Source: Pseudomonas sp.
GTDB taxonomy: Bacteria > Pseudomonadota > Gammaproteobacteria > Pseudomonadales > Pseudomonadaceae
NCBI GenBank assembly: GCA_029239415.1
Contig: JAQZAY010000085.1
Coordinates: forward strand, 1-12,301
Length of the DNA stretch: 12,301 bases
Direction of reading: 5' to 3'
Under the pieces are notes generated by a model that worked only from the letters and a program-made list of their open reading frames with translations, searched no databases and was not told the origin of the DNA. How positions within the stretch are numbered: the stretch's first letter is position 1; each line of letters opens with the position of its first letter. The position numbers were made by a program, and so were the translations under genes. Shown piece after piece: positions 6,665-12,301 of this stretch.

Positions 6665-7090
6665 TCAGGACACCAGGGTCGCGTCCAGGGTGATGGTGGC
6701 GTTGAGCACCTTCGACACCGGACAGCCAGCCTTGGCCTTGTTGGCGATCTCGATGAACTGAGCCTCGCTGGCACCTGGAACCTTGGCCTTGAGGATCAAG
6801 TGGACCGCCGTGATGGCAAAGCCATCGCTCTGCTTGTCCAGCGTCACCTCGGCGATGGTGTCGATACGGTCGGGCGTGAAGCCGGCCTCGCCGAGGATCA
6901 TCGACAGCGCCATGGAGAAGCAGCCAGCATGCGCCGCGCCGATCAGCTCTTCCGGGTTGGTGCCCGGCGAGCCTTCGAAACGGGTATTGAAGCCGTAGGG
7001 ATTCTGCTTGAGCGCGCCGCTTTCGGTGGAGAGCAGGCCCTTGCCTTCCTTGAGACCACCTTGCCAGATCGCCGATGCTGTCTTTTTCAT
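6665..7090 (-). CDS. osmC: OsmC-family organic hydroperoxide reductase
   Basis: The 141-residue protein has the two redox cysteines of the OsmC/Ohr family, C57 in HAGCFSM and C123 in AGCPVSK. It also has the family Arg at 37 and the Glu pair in RFEGSPGTNPEELIGAAHA. Members reduce organic hydroperoxides in the cytosol through these cysteines. The HAGCFSMALS context and length fit OsmC better than Ohr. The start is set by GGAGG 4 bases before the ATG at 7090. The gene is divergent from the LLM oxidoreductase. In E. coli osmC is osmotically and RpoS regulated. The same control here is only an inference, since I could not define a promoter. Confidence 0.93.
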   Translation of the reverse strand: MKKTASAIWQGGLKEGKGLLSTESGALKQNPYGFNTRFEGSPGTNPEELIGAAHAGCFSMALSMILGEAGFTPDRIDTIAEVTLDKQSDGFAITAVHLILKAKVPGASEAQFIEIANKAKAGCPVSKVLNATITLDATLVS

Positions 7091-7171
7091 GTTGCCTCCG
7101 GTTCATGGATAGATATGTAAAATTCAGAGGACATGGCCTACGGCAAGTTCAGAGCAATCTGACCGTTGCCA

Positions 7172-7199
7172 TTGAATCCTTCGAATGTGCCCATATAGA
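7172..7199 (+). promoter_or_regulatory. Candidate sigma-70 promoter for the LLM oxidoreductase
   Basis: TTGAAT (7172-7177) and TATAGA (7194-7199), separated by 16 bases, match four of six consensus positions each. They would start transcription about 40 bases before the ATG at 7246. The osmC promoter must lie in the same 155-bp divergent region on the other strand but was not resolved. Confidence 0.4.
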
Positions 7200-7245
7200 T
7201 GCATAACGGCCGATGGCCAACCCACTTCCTGGAGGCTGTACGCCC

Positions 7246-8250
7246 ATGACGAACTTGCGCGACCTGAACATTTCCGTCCTTGACCTGGTCCCCGTGCGCG
7301 ATGACAGCGGGCCTGCCCAGTCGCTGCGCAATTCGCTCGACCTGGCACAGCATGCCGAGCGCCTGGGCTATAACCGTTTCTGGGTAGCCGAGCACCACAA
7401 CATGGACGGCATCGCCAGTTCTGCCACCTCGGTGCTGCTGGGTTATCTCGCTGGCGGTACCTCGACGATTCGCGTGGGTGCTGGCGGTGTGATGCTGCCC
7501 AACCACGCTCCGTTGGTGATCGCCGAGCAGTTCGGTACCCTGGCCAGCCTGTACCCCGGACGTATCGACCTGGGCCTGGGCCGTGCCCCTGGCTCCGACC
7601 AGATGACAGCCCGCGCCCTGCGCCGCGAGCGCTCCGGCAGCGCCGACGACTTCCCGGACGATGTCGAGGAACTGGTTCGCTACCTCGGCCCGCGTACCCC
7701 TGACCAACGCGTCATCGCCGTGCCTGGGCATGGCACCGAAGTGCCGATCTGGCTGCTCGGGTCAAGCCTGTTCAGCGCGCAGCTGGCAGGCATGCGTGGT
7801 CTGCCCTATGCCTTCGCCTCGCACTTTGCGCCGCGCTACATGCACGAGGCGATCCGCATCTACCGTGATCACTTCCAGCCCTCGACGGTGCTCGACAAGC
7901 CGTACGTGATGCTGGGCGTGCCCATGGTGGTCGCCGACACCGACGAGCAGGCCAACTACCTTGCCACCTCGGTGTACCAGCGCATCCTGGCCCTGATTCG
8001 CGGGCAGAGCCTGATGCAACAGCCACCGGTGCACAGCATGGACGGCCGTTGGCTGCCCCATGAGCGCGACGCGGTGAGCAGTTTCCTGGGCCTGGCGATG
8101 ATAGGCAGCCCGCAGAAGGTACGGGCGAAAGTCGAGGTATTGCTGGAGCAGACCGGGGCCGATGAGCTGATCTTTACCTGTGACCTGTATGAGCATGCCG
8201 ACCGGATACGCTCCTACGAACTGCTGGCCCAGGCGTTGCGCGAGGACTAA
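7246..8250 (+). CDS. LLM-class flavin-dependent oxidoreductase (YhbW-like)
   Basis: The 334-residue protein resembles bacterial luciferase-like monooxygenases of the YhbW type (luciferase family oxidoreductase group 1). Recognisable parts are [11 protein letters not shown] near the N-terminus, [10 protein letters not shown] at about residues 44-53, [22 protein letters not shown], and [16 protein letters not shown]. The length matches E. coli YhbW. These enzymes use FMN or FMNH2 with oxygen, but the substrate is unknown. The ATG at 7246 follows GGAGG (7231-7235) with a 10-base spacer. An earlier in-frame ATG at 7213 has no ribosome binding site. The gene is monocistronic and ends 4 bases before an inverted REP pair. 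Confidence 0.92.
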   Translation: MTNLRDLNISVLDLVPVRDDSGPAQSLRNSLDLAQHAERLGYNRFWVAEHHNMDGIASSATSVLLGYLAGGTSTIRVGAGGVMLPNHAPLVIAEQFGTLASLYPGRIDLGLGRAPGSDQMTARALRRERSGSADDFPDDVEELVRYLGPRTPDQRVIAVPGHGTEVPIWLLGSSLFSAQLAGMRGLPYAFASHFAPRYMHEAIRIYRDHFQPSTVLDKPYVMLGVPMVVADTDEQANYLATSVYQRILALIRGQSLMQQPPVHSMDGRWLPHERDAVSSFLGLAMIGSPQKVRAKVEVLLEQTGADELIFTCDLYEHADRIRSYELLAQALRED

Positions 8251-8254
8251 GGAC

Positions 8255-8343
8255 TGGGAGCGGGCTTGTCCCGCGATCGTTCGCGGGGCGGCTGTGAATC
8301 CTGCGACCGCTCTGCGGCCGATCGCGGAACAAGCCCGCTCCCA
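8255..8343. repeat. Inverted pair of REP elements, probable bidirectional terminator
   Basis: Two 25-base arms (8255-8279 and 8319-8343) are reverse complements with one mismatch, separated by 39 bases. Each arm has the putida-type REP core; the left arm alone folds as GCGGG-CTTGT-CCCGC at 8260-8274. The pair fills the gap between the LLM gene (plus) and the second DUF1161 gene (minus), both of which end here. Confidence 0.9.
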
Positions 8344-8353
8344 CAGACAACGG

Positions 8354-8575
8354 CTAATCCCTTCGGTAAACGATCTCCTTGGTACCGGCCTCGCAGCTGC
8401 CGATCACTTTCCCGGCCGGTGTGCCCTGGTCCACGACTTCCAGGGAATATCCCTGCACACCCTTGGCATCGAGCTTCGCGGCAATCTCTGCCTTGATCTC
8501 GTCGCAAGGCGTGCCGGCAGCCAGCACCGAGCCCGCCATTGTCATCAGGCCCAAGGCCAGTATCCGGTTTTTCAT
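8354..8575 (-). CDS. Small secreted DUF1161-family protein, copy 2
   Basis: This 73-residue protein has a signal peptide with likely cleavage after SVLAA (about residue 20) and two cysteines, C24 (TPCDEIKAEI) and C61 (GSCEAGTKEIVYR). It aligns with the copy at 6361-6594 across the mature domain, with a two-residue shorter linker between the cysteines. I chose the ATG at 8575 because AAGGA lies 9 bases before it. The in-frame ATG three codons earlier (8584) directly abuts AAGGA and has no spacing. It follows the dodecin gene by 37 bp with no terminator between them, so the two are probably co-transcribed. The function is unknown. Confidence 0.86.
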   Translation of the reverse strand: MKNRILALGLMTMAGSVLAAGTPCDEIKAEIAAKLDAKGVQGYSLEVVDQGTPAGKVIGSCEAGTKEIVYRRD

Positions 8576-8612
8576 CGAACGCATTCCTTGTTCAGATTTC
8601 AGTCCGCTGCAA

Positions 8613-8828
8613 TCAGCTGTTGGCGATACGGAAGCCCACCTTCAGGGTCACCTGGAAGTGCGCAACCTGGTTGTTCTCGATATGGCCACGTGTCTCGACC
8701 ACCTCGAACCACTCCAGGAACTTGATGCTCTTGCCAGCTTCGGCGATGGCATTGCGAATCGCATCATCGATGCTGGTGGCCGAGGATCCAACCAGTTCGA
8801 TCTGCTTGTAGGTGCGGTGATCACTCAT
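8613..8828 (-). CDS. Dodecin, flavin-binding storage protein
   Basis: The 71-residue protein matches the dodecin family in length and sequence: YKQIELVGSSATSIDDAIRNAI, then LEWFEVVETRGHI and QVTLKVGF. W40 is the aromatic residue that stacks on bound flavin, and Q55 corresponds to the flavin-contacting Gln. Dodecins assemble as hollow dodecamers that sequester flavins (FMN or riboflavin derivatives) in the cytosol and limit photo-oxidative damage. GGAGAG lies a few bases before the ATG at 8828. An RpoS-like -10 element upstream suggests stationary-phase expression. The nearby LLM flavoenzyme is a loose thematic neighbour and is not in the same operon. Confidence 0.93.
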   Translation of the reverse strand: MSDHRTYKQIELVGSSATSIDDAIRNAIAEAGKSIKFLEWFEVVETRGHIENNQVAHFQVTLKVGFRIANS

Positions 8829-8858
8829 GGGTACTCTCCAGATATGGCGGTGGGATAG

Positions 8859-8866
8859 AGCCTAGC
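8859..8866 (-). promoter_or_regulatory. RpoS-like -10 element for the dodecin operon
   Basis: The minus strand reads GCTAGGCT (8866-8859), matching the sigma-S -10 pattern KCTAYRCT at seven of eight positions. It lies about 30 bases before the dodecin ATG, so the leader would be roughly 20-25 bases. No -35 element is obvious. Confidence 0.4.
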
Positions 8867-8982
8867 AGCGCAGGGCCGATTTACCTGCGAGCGGCAAGCA
8901 CGGCACAAAGTTCGATTGCACTTTCCCATCGACGCACAGTCGCATCCTTACACAGCCCATCCCACTGCGAAGGAGAGACACC

Positions 8983-9309
8983 ATGGCCCATACCCCGCTG
9001 CGCAAGACGTCGCTGGAAAGCATGGAAGCCGAGATCGTTAGCCTGCTCAAGACCCTGGAGTCCATGAAGGGCGATGCCTCGGAGGAGTCCAACAAGTCCC
9101 TCAAGGCGCTCAGGAGCAACGCCGAAAATGCTCTTCAGCATTCGCGCAGCCTGCTGACCGACGCCTATGCAGGGGTCAAGACCCGCACCAGGCAGACTGG
9201 CCTGGCCACCCGCGACTATGCCCAGGACCATCCCTGGACCACCGCCGGTGTTGCCGTCGGCGCACTGGGCCTGGTCGCTGCATGGCTGCTGTGCAAGCGC
9301 GACGCCTAA
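8983..9309 (+). CDS. DUF883 family protein (ElaB/YqjD/YgaM-like), membrane-anchored
   Basis: The 108-residue protein has a charged, coiled-coil-prone helical region (about residues 10-80). A C-terminal membrane segment (about 86-104) is introduced by [17 protein letters not shown], the hallmark of the DUF883/ElaB-YqjD family. In E. coli these are tail-anchored inner-membrane proteins that bind ribosomes in stationary phase. The same role here is inference. AGGAGA lies 6 bases before the ATG at 8983. The TAA stop overlaps the converging trpI stop by four bases. It is divergent from the dodecin gene across 154 bp, and I could not define its promoter. Confidence 0.92.
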   Translation: MAHTPLRKTSLESMEAEIVSLLKTLESMKGDASEESNKSLKALRSNAENALQHSRSLLTDAYAGVKTRTRQTGLATRDYAQDHPWTTAGVAVGALGLVAAWLLCKRDA

Positions 9310-10202
9310 ATCGTCTGTTGCGCAAGCTCTGCGCGTAGCCATTGCGCCAGCTGTTCGGCGCGCCCGTGCGCGGCGCGCCGAGGCACCCAGAGCGCCAGCG
9401 CCGCTGGCGTCGGGCTGAAGCCCCATGGGGCGCTCAGCCGACCGGCACGCAGGTCATCGGCAACCAAGGGTTGCGGCGCGATGGCCACGCCCAGGCCCGC
9501 CACGGCCGCCTCCAGCAAATAATACAAATGCTCGAAATCCTGGCCGAACTTCAAGTCTGCAGGATCGATGTGATGCTCACGGGCCCAGGCAGGCCAAGCC
9601 TGTGGTCGCGAGGTGGTCCGCAGCAGGACTTGCTCCAGCAAGGCACTGGCTGGTGCCGCCTGTAGCCCGGCGAAGCCTGCGTAGTGTGGGCTGAGGACCG
9701 GCCCGATACGCTCCTGGGCCAGGACATGCACCTGCATGTCGGCCGGCCAGGGTGGCTCGGCGAACACCAGCAGGGCATCGAGCCCTGGCCGACGGGGGTC
9801 CAGATCGCCTTCTCCGGCCGACAGGTGCAGGCGAAGCTCTGGCAGGTCAGCCTTGAGGCGGCCCAGCCGCGGGATGAACCAGCGGGCCAGCAGGCTACCC
9901 GAGCAACCCAGCACGAACGGCGCTTCGCTGCCGTCATGGCTCAATTGACCGCATACCTCGCGCAGCCGCTCGAATGCCTCGCCCGTTGCATCGCGCAGGC
10001 GGCTACCGGCATCGGTGAGTTTGACGCCCCGCCCATCCTTGGCGAACAGGGGTATTCCCAAGTGCTCCTCCAGCACCTTGATCTGCCGGCTGACAGCACC
10101 ATGGGTGACATGCAAGTGCTCGGCCGCCTGGCTGATGCTGTTGAGCCGGGCAGCGACCTCGAAGGCTCGCAGGGCATTGAGGGGCGGAAGATCCTGGCGC
10201 AT
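9306..10202 (-). CDS. trpI: TrpI, LysR-type activator of trpBA
   Basis: The 298-residue LysR-type regulator has an N-terminal winged helix-turn-helix (about residues 22-41, [20 protein letters not shown]). Its effector domain contains [35 protein letters not shown] and [21 protein letters not shown], all familiar from Pseudomonas TrpI. TrpI activates trpBA in response to indoleglycerol phosphate and represses itself. The ATG at 10202 ([14 protein letters not shown]) is the usual start. A TTG eight codons earlier would extend it but has no support. The Shine-Dalgarno sequence is weak. Its divergence from trpB and the dyad between them fit the known regulatory layout. Confidence 0.96.
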   Translation of the reverse strand: MRQDLPPLNALRAFEVAARLNSISQAAEHLHVTHGAVSRQIKVLEEHLGIPLFAKDGRGVKLTDAGSRLRDATGEAFERLREVCGQLSHDGSEAPFVLGCSGSLLARWFIPRLGRLKADLPELRLHLSAGEGDLDPRRPGLDALLVFAEPPWPADMQVHVLAQERIGPVLSPHYAGFAGLQAAPASALLEQVLLRTTSRPQAWPAWAREHHIDPADLKFGQDFEHLYYLLEAAVAGLGVAIAPQPLVADDLRAGRLSAPWGFSPTPAALALWVPRRAAHGRAEQLAQWLRAELAQQTI

Positions 10203-10208
10203 GGGACG

Positions 10209-10225
10209 TGTGAGTTTTCCTGACA
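10209..10225. promoter_or_regulatory. Candidate TrpI-binding dyad upstream of trpBA
   Basis: TGTGAG (10209-10214) and CTGACA (10220-10225) form an imperfect inverted repeat with a 5-base spacer and contain the LysR T-N11-A pattern. Its centre lies about 64 bases before the predicted trpBA transcription start, the usual place for a LysR recognition site. A weak trpI promoter (TAACTT, 10230-10225 on the minus strand) would start transcription inside the dyad, which fits autorepression. A second TrpI contact may be near the TTATCG repeats at 10228-10243. Confidence 0.6.
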
Positions 10226-10245
10226 AGTTATCGCAATCTTATCGG

Positions 10246-10274
10246 TTTTCAGGCGTGTTCGTCGTGGGTAGAGT
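10246..10274 (+). promoter_or_regulatory. Candidate trpBA promoter
   Basis: TTTTCA (10246-10251) and TAGAGT (10269-10274) are separated by exactly 17 bases and lie 37 bases before the trpB ATG. Both elements are weak, as expected for a promoter that depends on an activator. The adjacent TrpI dyad supports the assignment. Confidence 0.55.
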
Positions 10275-10311
10275 AAAGCCCATACCTTGTTCGTCACGCC
10301 TGGAGCGACCC

Positions 10312-11529
10312 ATGACCCAGACCCACTTGCGCGCCGGCCCCGATGCCAATGGCCTGTTCGGCTCATTCGGCGGCCGCTACGTCGCGGAAACCTTGATGCC
10401 CTTGGTGCTCGACCTGGCCCGCGAATACGAAGCCGCCAAGGCCGACCCGAAATTTATCGAAGAGCTGGCGTACTTCCAGCGCGACTACATCGGCCGCCCC
10501 AACCCGTTGTACTTCGCCGAACGCCTCACCGAACACTGCGGCGGCGCAAAGATCTTCTTCAAGCGTGAAGAGCTCAACCACACCGGCGCGCACAAGGTGA
10601 ACAACTGCATCGGCCAGGTGCTGCTGGCACGGCGCATGGGCAAGAAACGCCTGATCGCCGAGACCGGCGCCGGCATGCATGGCGTGGCTACCGCCACCGT
10701 TGCCGCACGCTTCGGCCTGCCTTGCGTGATCTACATGGGCGCCACCGACATCGAGCGCCAGCAGGCCAACGTGTTCCGCATGAAACTGCTGGGCGCCGAG
10801 ATCGTCCCGGTGACGGCTGGCACCGGCACGCTCAAGGATGCCATGAACGAGGCCCTGCGCGACTGGGTGACCAACGTCGATGACACCTTCTACCTGATCG
10901 GCACCGTGGCCGGCCCGCACCCGTACCCCGCGATGGTGCGTGACTTCCAGTCGATCATCGGCAAGGAAACCCGTGCCCAGATGCAGGACAAGGAAGGCCG
11001 CCTGCCCGACAGCCTGATCGCCTGCGTCGGCGGTGGCTCCAACGCCATGGGCCTGTTCCATGAGTTCCTCGACGACGCCAGCGTGCAGATCATCGGCGTC
11101 GAGGCCGGCGGCCACGGCGTGCATACCGACAAGCATGCCGCCAGTCTCAATGGCGGTGTACCGGGCGTACTGCACGGCAACCGCACCTACCTGCTGCAGG
11201 ACGCGGACGGGCAGATCACCGATGCCCACTCGATCTCTGCTGGCCTGGACTACCCCGGTATCGGCCCTGAACACGCCCACCTGCACGAAGTGAAGCGCGT
11301 CGACTACGTCAGCATCACCGACGACGAAGCCCTGGATGCCTTCCACGCCACCTGCCGACTCGAAGGCATCATCCCCGCGCTGGAAACCTCCCACGCCCTG
11401 GCCGAGGCGATCAAGCGCGCACCAGGCTTGCCCAAGGACCACCTGATGGTGGTGTGCCTGTCCGGGCGCGGCGACAAAGACATGCAAACCGTGATGAACC
11501 ACATGGCCGTCCAGGAGCAACAGGCATGA
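10312..11529 (+). CDS. trpB: Tryptophan synthase beta chain
   Basis: The 405-residue PLP enzyme condenses indole with serine to make tryptophan, as the beta half of the alpha2-beta2 synthase in the cytosol. Visible features are the Schiff-base lysine K95 in GAHKVNN, E117 in [11 protein letters not shown], the phosphate-binding GGGSNAMG at about 240-247, and the C-terminal CLSGRGDKD. The ATG at 10312 has GGAG six bases before it and yields the typical [23 protein letters not shown] start. The open frame continues upstream across the trpI promoter, but that part has no coding support. It is activated by TrpI and overlaps trpA by ATGA. Confidence 0.98.
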   Translation: MTQTHLRAGPDANGLFGSFGGRYVAETLMPLVLDLAREYEAAKADPKFIEELAYFQRDYIGRPNPLYFAERLTEHCGGAKIFFKREELNHTGAHKVNNCIGQVLLARRMGKKRLIAETGAGMHGVATATVAARFGLPCVIYMGATDIERQQANVFRMKLLGAEIVPVTAGTGTLKDAMNEALRDWVTNVDDTFYLIGTVAGPHPYPAMVRDFQSIIGKETRAQMQDKEGRLPDSLIACVGGGSNAMGLFHEFLDDASVQIIGVEAGGHGVHTDKHAASLNGGVPGVLHGNRTYLLQDADGQITDAHSISAGLDYPGIGPEHAHLHEVKRVDYVSITDDEALDAFHATCRLEGIIPALETSHALAEAIKRAPGLPKDHLMVVCLSGRGDKDMQTVMNHMAVQEQQA

Positions 11530-12301
11530 GCCGTCTCGAACAACGCTTCGCCGACCTCAAGGCCGAAGGCCGCTCCGCGCTGGTCACCTTCATCACCGCA
11601 GGCGACCCTGGCTACGACGCCTCCCTGGCGATCCTCAAGGGCCTGCCGCAAGCCGGTGCCGACGTGATCGAGCTGGGCATGCCGTTCACCGACCCGATGG
11701 CCGACGGCGTAGCCATCCAGCTGGCCACCCTGCGTGCACTCGAAGCCGGGCAGACCCTGGCGAAAACCCTGCAGATGGTCCGCGAGTTCCGCGCAGACGA
11801 CCAGGCCACGCCGATCGTGCTGATGGGCTACTACAATCCGATCCATCGCTTTGGCGTGGCCGAGTTCGTCGCCCAGGCCAAGGAGGCGGGTGTCGACGGC
11901 CTGATCATCGTCGATCTGCCTCCGGAGCACGATGGCGAACTGGCCACCCCGGCCCAGGCCGCCGGTATCGATTTCATCCGCCTGACCACCCCGACCACCG
12001 ACGATGCACGCCTGCCGCGAGTGCTCGAGCGCAGTTCCGGGTTTGTCTACTACGTGTCCGTGGCCGGTGTGACTGGCGCCGGCTCGGCGACCACCGAGCA
12101 TGTCGGCGAAGCGATTGCCCGCCTGCGCCGCCATACCGATCTGCCGGTAAGCGTCGGCTTCGGCATCCGCACCCCGGAGCAGGCGGCGGCGATCGCCCGC
12201 CTGGCCGATGGCGTGGTGGTGGGCTCGGCGCTGATCGACAAGATCGCCCAGGCCAAGAGTGCCGACCAGGCCGCCAGCGATGTGCTCTCGCTGTGTTCTG
12301 C
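11526..12301 (+). CDS. trpA: Tryptophan synthase alpha chain, 3' end cut by the window
   Basis: 258 complete codons are present. The protein begins [20 protein letters not shown] and keeps the catalytic E49 (VIELGMPF) and D60 (DPMADG). It also has the phosphate-binding stretches [11 protein letters not shown] and [11 protein letters not shown]. The alpha chain cleaves indoleglycerol phosphate to indole and glyceraldehyde 3-phosphate and channels indole to TrpB. Its ATG overlaps the trpB stop as ATGA, so translation is probably coupled. Pseudomonas TrpA is about 269 residues, so roughly ten codons lie beyond the right edge. Confidence 0.97.
   Translation, partial: MSRLEQRFADLKAEGRSALVTFITAGDPGYDASLAILKGLPQAGADVIELGMPFTDPMADGVAIQLATLRALEAGQTLAKTLQMVREFRADDQATPIVLMGYYNPIHRFGVAEFVAQAKEAGVDGLIIVDLPPEHDGELATPAQAAGIDFIRLTTPTTDDARLPRVLERSSGFVYYVSVAGVTGAGSATTEHVGEAIARLRRHTDLPVSVGFGIRTPEQAAAIARLADGVVVGSALIDKIAQAKSADQAASDVLSLCS

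Noticed and set aside
7138..7731. Minus-strand open frame opposite the 5' part of the LLM oxidoreductase
   Set aside because: It overlaps a clear flavoprotein gene and the divergent promoter region, and shows no domain.
10363..11520. Long minus-strand open frame of 385 codons opposite trpB
   Set aside because: trpB is unmistakable on the other strand. The antisense peptide is rich in His, Val and Ala with no motif.
11304..12134. Minus-strand open frame spanning the trpB-trpA junction
   Set aside because: It is a shadow of two certain tryptophan synthase genes, with no ribosome binding site or family resemblance.

Overview
The window looks like ordinary core chromosome of a fluorescent Pseudomonas, most likely of the P. 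putida group. The evidence is the high GC content, a trpI gene divergent from trpBA (a pseudomonad hallmark), putida-type REP palindromes, and a PA0069-family radical SAM gene next to prlC. I see no insertion sequence, prophage, CRISPR array, tRNA or rRNA. I also do not see a convincing new multi-gene system, although several small signals deserve follow-up.

Left end (1-3003). The minus strand carries the first 68 codons of a PA0069-family radical SAM gene, which runs off the left edge. A textbook LexA (SOS) box lies just before its start. About 370 bp without a convincing intact gene follows, containing traces of a possibly frameshifted small ORF. Next come a rho-independent terminator and the translationally coupled pair prlC (oligopeptidase A) and yheV (zinc ribbon), both on the minus strand.

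Middle (3004-6600). On the plus strand, a gamma-type carbonic anhydrase and a HAD hydrolase form a coupled pair with ATGA overlap. They converge on a minus-strand lipoprotein predicted to be a zinc aminopeptidase. A perfect REP-like hairpin lies at the junction, inside the aminopeptidase's last codons. Divergent from the aminopeptidase are two tandem paralogous lipoproteins on the plus strand. These converge, with a 3-bp gap, on a small secreted DUF1161 protein.

Stress and redox stretch (6600-9310). An OsmC-family peroxidase (minus) is divergent from an LLM-class flavin oxidoreductase (plus). The oxidoreductase ends at an inverted pair of REP elements. A dodecin flavin-binding gene followed by a second DUF1161 paralog forms a probable minus-strand operon, and a DUF883 (ElaB/YqjD-like) membrane-anchored protein is encoded on the plus strand. 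RpoS-like -10 elements ahead of lipoprotein 2 and dodecin suggest partial stationary-phase control.

Right end (9306-12301). trpI (LysR regulator, minus) is divergent from trpB and trpA (plus, ATGA overlap). The 109-bp divergent region holds a candidate TrpI dyad centred about 64 bp before the predicted trpBA transcription start. TrpI should sense indoleglycerol phosphate there and activate tryptophan synthase. trpA is cut by the right edge about ten codons before its expected end.
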